64,000 bases of DNA, taken from assembly GCF_046097065.1 (NCBI RefSeq), contig NZ_CP175563.1, positions 2,232,001-2,296,000 on the forward strand, in the 5' to 3' direction. The notes beneath the pieces were generated by a model. It did not search any database. It had not been told where the DNA came from and worked only from the letters and a program-made list of their open reading frames with translations. The stretch is from Syntrophus buswellii. GTDB taxonomy: Bacteria > Desulfobacterota > Syntrophia > Syntrophales > Syntrophaceae. Position 1 is the stretch's first letter; each line of letters starts with the position of its first letter. Below are positions 1 through 6,446 of this stretch, one piece after another. A program made the position numbers and the translations under genes.

Positions 1-848
1 TGATCGAAGCCCTTCAGCTCAACGGATTGAGCGAACGTACTCAGGAAAGCTATGTCCGCACCGTGCGGATGTTGACCGAGCACTGCAAAAAAACACCGGA
101 ATCCATCACCGAAGACGAACTCCGGGAATATTTCCTTTACCGGAAAAACGTCAGCAGTTGGTCGCCAAAGACCATGCGAATCTGCTATTGCGGAATCCGC
201 TTCTTTTACACGAACATCCTACGGCATGACTGGCACATCTTCAATATCCTCCGCGCCCAGGCGGAGCACCGGCTGCCTTCCATCCTCAGCGAGGAAGAAG
301 TCCGCAGGATACTGTCCTGCGTCAATACCCCCCACAACCACGCCTACCTGACCACCGTTTATTCCTGCGGCCTACGCCTCCATGAAGGCCTCCATCTGGA
401 GGTTCCCGATATCGACAGTACAAGAAAGATGATTCATGTCCATCGTGGCAAAGGGGCAAAAGACCGCTACGTCCCCCTGCCGGAAGGAACCCTCCATATC
501 CTCAGGCAGCATTGGAAAACCCATCGGCATCCGCGGCTTATCTTCCCTGCTATCGGAAGAGACCGCAGGCGATCGTCTTATACTTCCTCGACTATGGCCA
601 AAAGCAGTGTCCAGGGCGCCTTCCGAAGAGCCAAACAACTGGCCTGCATCGCGAAAAAGAACGTCTCCATTCACACCCTCCGACACTCCTATGCCACCCA
701 TCTCCTGGAGGCCGGCGTCAACCTGCGAACCATTCAGCAGTTCCTCGGTCATGTCCGCCTGGAAACCACCATGGTGTACCTCCATTTGACTTCCAAAGGA
801 CAGCAGGACGCCTGGGAGAAGATCAACAATCTCATGAGGGAGCTGTAA
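1..848 (+). CDS. Tyrosine recombinase associated with IS91-type element (5' end at window edge)
   Basis: Site-specific recombinase of the phage-integrase family. An N-terminal SAM-like core-binding domain is followed by a catalytic domain with the expected residues: Arg in CGLRLHEGL, Lys in the GKGAKDR beta-hairpin, HTLRH (His-x-x-Arg), LGH and the nucleophile Tyr in TTMVYLHL. The first in-frame start inside the window is TTG at 27, but the frame stays open to base 3 and would have a start if the base before the window is A, so the true start probably lies just outside. The stop is one base from the next start, so it is probably co-translated with the IS91 transposase. A similar recombinase plus Y2 transposase pairing is known for some IS91-family elements. 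It lacks the extra patch found in integron IntI between the active-site boxes. Confidence 0.85.
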   Translation, partial: IEALQLNGLSERTQESYVRTVRMLTEHCKKTPESITEDELREYFLYRKNVSSWSPKTMRICYCGIRFFYTNILRHDWHIFNILRAQAEHRLPSILSEEEVRRILSCVNTPHNHAYLTTVYSCGLRLHEGLHLEVPDIDSTRKMIHVHRGKGAKDRYVPLPEGTLHILRQHWKTHRHPRLIFPAIGRDRRRSSYTSSTMAKSSVQGAFRRAKQLACIAKKNVSIHTLRHSYATHLLEAGVNLRTIQQFLGHVRLETTMVYLHLTSKGQQDAWEKINNLMREL

Positions 849-849
849 T

Positions 850-1944
850 ATGACGACCCTTACAGAAATATTCCGCACTTACAGCCCCGAATATGTCGCC
901 CGCTACGGGGATGATATGCCGGCAGGCCATCATAAAGCTCTCCAGGCCATCATCGCATGCCGTACCTCCGTTTACGGCATGACCGTCTATAAATGCCGGA
1001 CCTGCGGCCAGGTCCATTCCATCTTCCGTTCCTGCGGAAATCGTCACTGTCCCCAGTGTCAGAACCACAAAACCGGGCAATGGCTCGAAGCGCAACTCGA
1101 ACGGCTGATCCCAGTCCCGCACTTTCTCATTACCTTCACGGTGCCGGAGGGGCTGCGTCCCTTTATCCGTTCCCATCAGCAAGCCGGTTATGAAGCTCTC
1201 TTCTCCGCCTCTTCCGACGCACTGAAACTTCTTGCCAGAGATCCCAAATTCCTCGGCGCCGATCTGCCGGGTTTCACCGGGATACTCCATACCTGGGGAA
1301 GGCAGTTGAAGTATCATCCTCACATCCATTACATCGTGCCCGGTGGCGGCTTCAACAAAGGCCGCTCCTCTTGGCTGTCTTCAAGAACCGACTTCTATGC
1401 CCCCGTCAAGGCGCTGTCGCCGATCTTCAAGGCAAAGTTCAAGGAACAGCTGAATCAAACCGGTTTACTTGATTCCGTCGAGGCCAAAGTCTGGGAGGCC
1501 GACTGGGTTGTCAACAGTCAAGCCGTTGGAAATGGGGCCGCTTCGCTGAAATACCTTGCGCCGTATGTCTTTAAAGTGGCCATCTCCAACAGCCGGATCG
1601 TTAAAGTGGAAAACCACACGGTAACTTTCAAATACCGGAAACATGGCAGTAGACGTTACCGGTCCCTGAGCCTCCATGTCCTGGAGTTTATCAGGCGTTT
1701 TCTCCAGCATGTCCTCCCTTCGGGATTCATGAAAGTCCGACACTTCGGGTTCATGAGTTCCAGCTCGAACATCTGTCCCGAAGACATCCGCCAGCGGCTC
1801 GGGAAAGAAGACGAAAATCCCCCTCCGGTGCCGCCGGAAAGCCAAAATCCGCCTCATGGTCCCTTCTGTCCTGATTGTGGCGGGGTGTTGATCTTCCTCA
1901 AAAGCATTCTTCCTTTTCGAAAGGAATACTGCTCTTCGGGATAG
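850..1944 (+). CDS. IS91-family (HUH/Y2) transposase
   Basis: Rolling-circle transposase of 364 aa. The N-terminal zinc-binding segment has Cys at about residues 49, 52, 62, 67 and 70 (KCRTCG and CGNRHCPQC). The HUH metal-binding motif is HPHIH at residues 156-160. Two tyrosines spaced as in Y2 enzymes lie in YLAPY at residues 235-239. This architecture is diagnostic for IS91/IS801/ISCR-like transposases, which nick at oriIS and move a single strand. The gene starts one base after the recombinase stop. The length is slightly short of the approximately 400 aa typical of the family, but all catalytic motifs are present, so it could be active. Confidence 0.92.
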   Translation: MTTLTEIFRTYSPEYVARYGDDMPAGHHKALQAIIACRTSVYGMTVYKCRTCGQVHSIFRSCGNRHCPQCQNHKTGQWLEAQLERLIPVPHFLITFTVPEGLRPFIRSHQQAGYEALFSASSDALKLLARDPKFLGADLPGFTGILHTWGRQLKYHPHIHYIVPGGGFNKGRSSWLSSRTDFYAPVKALSPIFKAKFKEQLNQTGLLDSVEAKVWEADWVVNSQAVGNGAASLKYLAPYVFKVAISNSRIVKVENHTVTFKYRKHGSRRYRSLSLHVLEFIRRFLQHVLPSGFMKVRHFGFMSSSSNICPEDIRQRLGKEDENPPPVPPESQNPPHGPFCPDCGGVLIFLKSILPFRKEYCSSG

Positions 1945-2218
1945 AAAGAACCCGAAACATAGGATCTTCCCCATCCCCGAAATCCGCGAACAGTCGGCGG
2001 CAATGGCCATCTGCGCCCTGAGCCATGGGAAACCGCACTTTCGCTTGATGATAGGGTTTCATGATCGGGATTTTCGTGAAAAAATACCCTGACGCTCCCT
2101 TTCCACATTCCCAATTGTTTCGGTCTGTTCCTTCCCTGGATTGGGAAATGGCCATTTTCTCTCTTATTCAGAATCCCCTCCCGAAGCATTACCCTTACAT
2201 CCCCGGCTTACTTGAACC

Positions 2219-2270
2219 CAGGATTGAAACGACCCTGCGGGTTTCGTCTCAATCCTTATTCGTTAGGGCT
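2219..2270 (-). other. Truncated attC-like site (3' part lost at IS91 boundary)
   Basis: On the minus strand, 40 bases after the stop of the 186-aa gene, a CCCTAAC box (2262-2268) is followed by a strong imperfect hairpin (2221-2255, GGATTGA/TCAATCC outer arms). This is the layout of the first half of an integron attC site. The expected closing GTTRRRY box is absent, and the hairpin runs straight into the presumed IS91 end at CTTGAAC. It could instead be a simple terminator for the 186-aa gene. Confidence 0.4.
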
Positions 2271-2301
2271 TGCCCATTTACAGACAAAACCATGATGTTA
2301 A

Positions 2302-2862
2302 TTATTTGATCCCAATAAGAACTTCAATTTTATCTCGGTTTCCCCACAACTCATTGAACCTCATGCTTTTACCGCCAAAAGAAAAAACAGGGTCTCCCTC
2401 GATTCTCTGATCAGAGTTTTTGGGAGATGCTACTACGGCTATTAGCAGTCCATAGATTAGGTCAATTGGTAATGCGAGTTCGCCATCATTACCTAGCTGA
2501 ATGACTGACTGATTTGTGAATCTCAAATTGTCTGGTAGTTTTGCTTCATGAACTGCTGTACATCGTATAACGTCATACAGCATTTCTGGCATCGTGCGGA
2601 CAGCGATACCAGATTTTCTAGAATCAAGACGTCGATATTTAAAATTAATGGGTTGTGAAACACCAAAAGCCCCCCAAGCAATTTTGCTGATAATAGGGAG
2701 GTAATATTCTAGAAATTTACGACAAGCGTCTTTATCTCCTAATGTTGGATTTTCCAATCGAGCAGTGGCTGAAAGTGCAACACTCGATGCGATAATAGCA
2801 TCTTCGAAACGGTCGTCTAAAAGCTTTTTTATTGCATCAGCTACTTGGCTTGCAACACTCAT
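2302..2862 (-). CDS. Hypothetical protein, likely integron cassette gene
   Basis: A 186-aa soluble protein with no signal peptide or membrane segment and no recognised family. The start is supported by a GGGAG Shine-Dalgarno six bases upstream. The coding sequence is AT-rich relative to the core genome genes at the right of the window. It is flanked upstream by a convincing attC-like site (2925-2999) and downstream by a truncated one, so it sits in a cassette-like unit in the same orientation as its neighbour. Cassette genes of unknown function are common in chromosomal integrons; no function is assigned. Confidence 0.75.
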   Translation of the reverse strand: MSVASQVADAIKKLLDDRFEDAIIASSVALSATARLENPTLGDKDACRKFLEYYLPIISKIAWGAFGVSQPINFKYRRLDSRKSGIAVRTMPEMLYDVIRCTAVHEAKLPDNLRFTNQSVIQLGNDGELALPIDLIYGLLIAVVASPKNSDQRIEGDPVFSFGGKSMRFNELWGNRDKIEVLIGIK

Positions 2863-2924
2863 CGAATCTCCCGTAGTTTATCATCTTTCAATACTCTGCA
2901 CTAATTCTCATGGTACGATATATG

Positions 2925-2999
2925 CTCTAACGCACGGTGTACGCGGCTGGCAAAGGAGTGCAGCGGATTTGCCAGTCCGAGTTCACACCGATGTTAGGT
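2925..2999 (-). repeat. attC-like integron recombination site
   Basis: Read on the minus strand, the site begins ACCTAAC (fits RYYYAAC) and ends GTTAGAG (close to GTTRRRY). Between the boxes lie two further paired arms, CGGTGT/ACACCG and CTGGCAAA/TTTGCCAG, separated by unequal unpaired spacers. Such an imperfect palindrome of about 75 bases with outer TAAC/GTTA boxes is the signature of attC (59-base element) sites. It begins 16 bases after the stop of the 235-aa gene, where a cassette attC belongs. No intI gene is visible in the window. Confidence 0.7.
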
Positions 3000-3014
3000 C
3001 AAACCTTGTTTTCA

Positions 3015-3722
3015 TCAATGGATTTCTTTACAACTAATTATCTGTTCTATCCCTATATTCGGATCGTCAATAAAGTTTTTTGTCCCAATCAAAGACCATT
3101 CTATACCAGAAAGTATTTTCTTCTCTTTTTCTTTACTGCAGATACTCTTATAAGCATTTTGAAGGCGGCCTGAAAGATACTGTCTGTCTTCTTGGGATAG
3201 ATTTAATTTGATATTTTCCTTTTCTTTTACTGGTGGTTCTGGTTCTAAATTACTGAATGTTGAAAATGCGATAAACATTGACTGGATGAAATTTTCCATA
3301 GCCAATTTCGAATAAGCAGGTATTTCGCCTGTATCCTCTGCAATACCCTTTTCGGATATTTCTCCAAATGCAGAGACAACTGCACTGGAAAAGCGCTCCC
3401 AATCGTCAATTGCTTGTTTAAGATTGTGGATTCTTAATTTCGTTTTTCCCGAATGTGACATCATTTCTTTATATGACATTCGAGCTTCTTCTAAATTTCG
3501 TTTTATCAGGTGTTTATTCTCTGTTCTGACTTTTGCGTTTTCCACATAGGCATCCAGAAGTGTTTGGGCTTCATACATTTTAAGAATCAAATTTGTGTAA
3601 GATTTGGCACAAATCAAACTGCGTTTCTTGTCGCCAATCTTTTGGTAGTAAAAGAATATGACGGCGACAAACATAACAGCTATGAACACAGCTATAAATA
3701 TATTAGTTCTTTTTCCTATCAT
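3015..3722 (-). CDS. Hypothetical membrane-anchored protein, likely cassette gene
   Basis: A 235-aa protein of unknown family. The start is ATG 3722, because an AGGA box precedes it and the segment MIGKRTNIFIAVFIAVMF opens a clear N-terminal transmembrane helix (about residues 5-25). The longer reading frame reaches into the IS110 flank and is unlikely. The rest is hydrophilic, Lys/Glu-rich and predicted mainly helical, probably periplasmic or extracytoplasmic with a single anchor. It sits directly after an attC half-site and directly before a full attC-like site, which makes it a cassette candidate. An IS110 element lies about 50 bases upstream and may have removed its promoter. Confidence 0.7.
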   Translation of the reverse strand: MIGKRTNIFIAVFIAVMFVAVIFFYYQKIGDKKRSLICAKSYTNLILKMYEAQTLLDAYVENAKVRTENKHLIKRNLEEARMSYKEMMSHSGKTKLRIHNLKQAIDDWERFSSAVVSAFGEISEKGIAEDTGEIPAYSKLAMENFIQSMFIAFSTFSNLEPEPPVKEKENIKLNLSQEDRQYLSGRLQNAYKSICSKEKEKKILSGIEWSLIGTKNFIDDPNIGIEQIISCKEIH

Positions 3723-3756
3723 GATTTTTGATCCTGTTTTTTTATGACCTTCTGAG

Positions 3757-3770
3757 TAACTTAACGCCAA
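3757..3770 (-). other. attC half-site bordering the IS110 element
   Basis: On the minus strand the sequence TTGGCGTTAAGT ends in GTTAAGT, an exact fit to the GTTRRRY core box of an attC site, and it lies between the IS110 transposase stop and the start of the 235-aa gene. The partner half is not seen on this side, so the site appears to have been interrupted by IS110 insertion. The call rests on a short motif and on its position. Confidence 0.4.
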
Positions 3771-3789
3771 GGGTTTAATTTTATTTGAT

Positions 3790-5124
3790 TCATGATACAG
3801 CAGCTGGTTCTTGTAATGTAACCAATTCAAACCCCAATTCTCGGGCTTTCCGTTTCAGATTTTGCAGGACCCGAGTACGATAACGTTCTTCATAATATTC
3901 CTGGCCGGCATCAATGTAGTCGGTTCCATGGGAAAGCATGACGTAGATCAGGCGGGCCAGTTTATGTGCCGTAGCAGTGATAGCCTTGGGAGCACCCAAC
4001 CGTGCCCGTTGCCTTCGCAGATAAGCCCCCAGGGCGCTCTTTGAATTGAAAAGCGTGAAGGCGGCCATGCGCAAAGCGGCTGCTGCCTTGTTGGCAACGG
4101 GTTTGGTTGTGCTGCTCAGAACTTTGCCGCCACTAATCCTGGCCCCAGGAGATAAGCCGAGCCACGAGGCAAAATGTTTGGCTGACTTCCAACGGCTCAT
4201 ATCCGTGCCGATTTCAGCAATTACCTTGAGGGCGGTGTTGGTGTCGATGCCGTCAATGCTGGTCAGGTCAACACCGGTCATGCGCTGCAGCGCTTCGCCT
4301 AAACGGCTTGGCGATCCGTCATTCGGAAAATCCTGAGCATCGAAGTTCTTCAATTGCTCCAGTATCTGGCGATCGCAGTCTGCGATCTTCGACTGGTGAA
4401 ATTCGTAGAACTCAACTGCCTGGCGCAGACTGAACAGATGTTCCGGTCGATAATTGCCCTTGAGGGAACGGGCAATTGTAGCTGCGCTGTTCTTGCACCT
4501 TTTGTCACGCATGGCGGCAAGGACATCAGGGTTGCGTTCACCGCCCAGAATGGCCTTGATGATCCGCATGCCGGTGGCACCAGTGATGTCCGCTACCACA
4601 TTGTGGAGTTGAAGATTCATCTGGGCCAGTGCCTTTTGCATCCGTTGGATGTAGGAAGCAGCACTCCGAACCAGTGTGACACGCTGCCGCACATAGGCGC
4701 GGAGGGTGCAAACCTGCTCATCCGGACGGAAGGCGCCGCGAAGCAGGCCATAGGTATGCAACTGCTGCAGCCACTGGCAGTCCAGAACATCGCTCTTTCT
4801 ACCGGGAACATTCTTGACGTGCCGGGCATTCACCAGTTTGACCTCAAGACCATGGCTCTCAAGTATTTCAAAGACCGGTATCCAGTAAATGCCGGTGGAC
4901 TCCATGGCAACCGTCGTAACACCGCAGGCGATCAGCCACTCGGCAAGCCGTTCAAGGTCACCCGTAAAGGTGGAGAACTCTCGCACCGGTTGCTCGTCGG
5001 CATCCTCGGGAACCGCTACGAAGTGGCTCCTGGAACCGACGTCAATGCCTGCTGCATATTGGTTGATGTGCTGTAGATGCTTGGGAAGCTTTTTGCTCTT
5101 TTTAACTGCTTTTTTCTGTTTCAT
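3790..5124 (-). CDS. IS110-family transposase (DEDD RuvC-like plus Transposase_20)
   Basis: A 444-aa recombinase starting at ATG 5124 (KQKKAVKK N-terminus); the longer open frame upstream is non-coding flank. The N-terminal RuvC-like domain has D28 (GIDVGS), E75 (AMESTG) and D112/D115 (SDVLDCQW), the DEDD catalytic set. The C-terminal Transposase_20 domain carries a helix-hairpin-helix-like SIDGIDTNTALKVIAEIG stretch and the catalytic serine region ARISGGKVL. In this family the enzyme works with an element-encoded bridge RNA to select donor and target. The reading frame is intact, so it may be active. Confidence 0.92.
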   Translation of the reverse strand: MKQKKAVKKSKKLPKHLQHINQYAAGIDVGSRSHFVAVPEDADEQPVREFSTFTGDLERLAEWLIACGVTTVAMESTGIYWIPVFEILESHGLEVKLVNARHVKNVPGRKSDVLDCQWLQQLHTYGLLRGAFRPDEQVCTLRAYVRQRVTLVRSAASYIQRMQKALAQMNLQLHNVVADITGATGMRIIKAILGGERNPDVLAAMRDKRCKNSAATIARSLKGNYRPEHLFSLRQAVEFYEFHQSKIADCDRQILEQLKNFDAQDFPNDGSPSRLGEALQRMTGVDLTSIDGIDTNTALKVIAEIGTDMSRWKSAKHFASWLGLSPGARISGGKVLSSTTKPVANKAAAALRMAAFTLFNSKSALGAYLRRQRARLGAPKAITATAHKLARLIYVMLSHGTDYIDAGQEYYEERYRTRVLQNLKRKARELGFELVTLQEPAAVS

Positions 5125-5385
5125 GACTCCGACTTCCGAAAGATGTAATCGGCATGACCGGAAAGGGGAACTGTCGAATACGGCTCTCTTCTGAACGGGA
5201 TAGCAAAGCTTCACCAATGACAAATTCGCCAGCCCCCGGACCACGCTAACAACCGGGCATATAAAAAAGCACCAGTGCTTATACGGTCTCCTCATCCCGG
5301 ATGCCGGACTGACAGTAAACGTTTTTGAACCATACAACAAGTTACTCTTTAACAAAGCGCCCCGAAGGGGCGGGGGTCGCTAACA
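5125..5385 (-). ncRNA. Candidate IS110 bridge RNA region
   Basis: A non-coding flank of about 260 bases lies directly upstream of the IS110 transposase and contains several hairpins. The clearest are the 6-bp stem with three-base loop at 5358-5372 (CGCCCC/GGGGCG) and AAGCAC/GTGCTT at 5267-5280. In IS110-group elements this flank encodes the bridge RNA with target-binding and donor-binding loops. Boundaries and loop assignments were not resolved by eye, so only the region is indicated. Confidence 0.45.
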
Positions 5386-5392
5386 ATTAATA

Positions 5393-5538
5393 TACGAAGT
5401 TCGCTTTTCCCGACATTTTGTAATAAACATACCACATGATAATTTCCCAAAAAAGTGAAATATTTCATAATTTCACGTCTCTAATCATCTAGAAGATTTC
5501 GGATAGCATGGTAATAAGGACTAAAAACGAACTTCGTA
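5393..5538. repeat. MITE-like inverted-repeat element, 146 bp
   Basis: The 16-base termini TACGAAGTTCGCTTTT (5393-5408) and the complement of 5523-5538 match with one mismatch. The interior is AT-rich, non-coding and holds a second hairpin (GTGAAAT 5455-5461 with ATTTCAC 5470-5476). It sits between the IS110 upstream flank and the IS21 end. It could be a MITE, the relic of a deleted IS, or a regulatory palindrome. No clear target duplication is seen. Confidence 0.45.
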
Positions 5539-5575
5539 ATTTATGGAAAATTTGTCAATTGCGGATTGAAATCAA

Positions 5576-5627
5576 GCAGTCCCCGGATGGCCACCTGAAA
5601 ATCCCCCACCTGTGGCCGGGTCAAAAT
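5576..5627 (+). repeat. IS21 end with target-site duplication GCAGTC
   Basis: The 6-bp direct repeat GCAGTC (5576-5581) precedes the end CCCGGATGGCCACC, which is matched on the complementary strand at the other end by CCCGGGTGGCCACC. Inside are two copies of AAAATCCCCCACC, the multiple terminal repeats typical of IS21 transposase binding. Confidence 0.85.
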
Positions 5628-5661
5628 CCCCCACCCCAAGGTCGGCAGAACAGGTGTTAAG

Positions 5662-6435
5662 TTAGTTATTTTTCTTTTCTAAGGCAAGTCTTTTAGAAGC
5701 CTCCTTGAGCCGGTAACTCTTTCCTTCAAATTTCAGCAGATGCCCGCAGTGCAACAGACGGTCCAGAATGGCCGAAGCTGCAGCATTGTCGCCGAGGAGC
5801 TTTCCCCAGTCCTCAATCGGCCGGTTTGAAGTGATCATCGTGCTTCTTCGGTGGCGATAGCGCTCCAGAATCACATCCAGCAGATCATCAGCGGCGGCCT
5901 GCAGCAGACGTTTTTTCAGAAACAGATCATCAATCACCAAAAGATCGGCGCCGCAGAACAGCTTGAACAGCTTTTTGCGCTTTCCTGTTTGCGTGGCTTC
6001 AAAGATGTCTTCAAAGAAACATTGCGCTTCCCGGTAGGCCACCTGATAACCGGCCTGGATCGCGGCATGCGCAACCGCCTTGGAAATATGGCTTTTACCA
6101 GTGCCGGGGTGGCCGATCAAAAGCGCATCGGCGGCAGATTGCACAAACTTTACGCTGATCAGCTCAAGAATCTCCTGTCTGGGGAGACGGGGATTATAAG
6201 ACCAGTCAAAATCCTGCATCATCTTTCGTTCATCCAGCCCGGAGCTGTGAAAACGTCGCTCAATCAATCGTGATTGCCGGCAGTCCAATTCATCTTGAAC
6301 AAGCTCTGTCAGGACATCCAGAACACTCATTGATCCGTTTTGTTGTGCCTGCAGACAGCGGGCTTGAAGGGTCTGGGCCATGCCGTGCAAGTGCAACGAT
6401 CGGAGGTGTTTCTCAACTTCTTCAATCGTTCTCAT
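5662..6435 (-). CDS. istB: IS21-family helper ATPase IstB
   Basis: An AAA+ ATPase of 257 aa that acts as target-selection and transposition helper for IstA, related to DnaC. Walker A is GHPGTGKS and Walker B is LLVIDDLFL; the C-terminal sensor region TMITSNRPIEDWGKLLGD is present. The start at ATG 6435 is chosen for the AAAGGAGG box a few bases upstream; the longer frame begins inside that box. It lies just downstream of istA with an 11-base gap, as usual in IS21 operons. The length agrees with family members and no damage is visible. Confidence 0.94.
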   Translation of the reverse strand: MRTIEEVEKHLRSLHLHGMAQTLQARCLQAQQNGSMSVLDVLTELVQDELDCRQSRLIERRFHSSGLDERKMMQDFDWSYNPRLPRQEILELISVKFVQSAADALLIGHPGTGKSHISKAVAHAAIQAGYQVAYREAQCFFEDIFEATQTGKRKKLFKLFCGADLLVIDDLFLKKRLLQAAADDLLDVILERYRHRRSTMITSNRPIEDWGKLLGDNAAASAILDRLLHCGHLLKFEGKSYRLKEASKRLALEKKNN

Positions 6436-6446
6436 GATTCCTCCTT

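Larger units (their letters stand above)
1..2213 (+). mobile_element. IS91-family insertion sequence (left end outside window)
   Basis: The element comprises the recombinase and the Y2 transposase plus about 270 bases of non-coding 3' flank. The right (oriIS) end is inferred at the CTTGAAC sequence at 2211-2217, because IS91 elements insert next to the tetranucleotides GAAC or CAAG. Beyond that point the sequence looks like a truncated integron recombination site. The exact end was not proven. Confidence 0.5.
3771..5390 (-). mobile_element. IS110-family insertion sequence (approximate ends)
   Basis: The transposase gene has a very short downstream flank and a long (about 260-base) upstream non-coding flank. 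That matches IS110-group elements, which carry their structured bridge RNA upstream of the transposase, rather than the IS1111 layout. No terminal inverted repeats are expected for this family, so the ends given are estimates bounded by the attC half-site on one side and the MITE-like repeat on the other. Confidence 0.6.

Noticed and set aside
27..848. Integron integrase IntI for the nearby attC site
   Set aside because: The protein lacks the extra IntI-specific segment between the conserved boxes and is one base from an IS91 transposase, so it belongs to that element.
1465..2010. 181-aa minus-strand frame across the IS91 transposase
   Set aside because: It is antisense to a clear HUH transposase and has no recognisable motif; it is a shadow of high-GC coding sequence.
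2221..2255. Simple rho-independent terminator of the 186-aa gene
   Set aside because: The hairpin is strong but has no T-run on the minus strand and is preceded by a TAAC box, so a truncated attC is the preferred, though not proven, reading.
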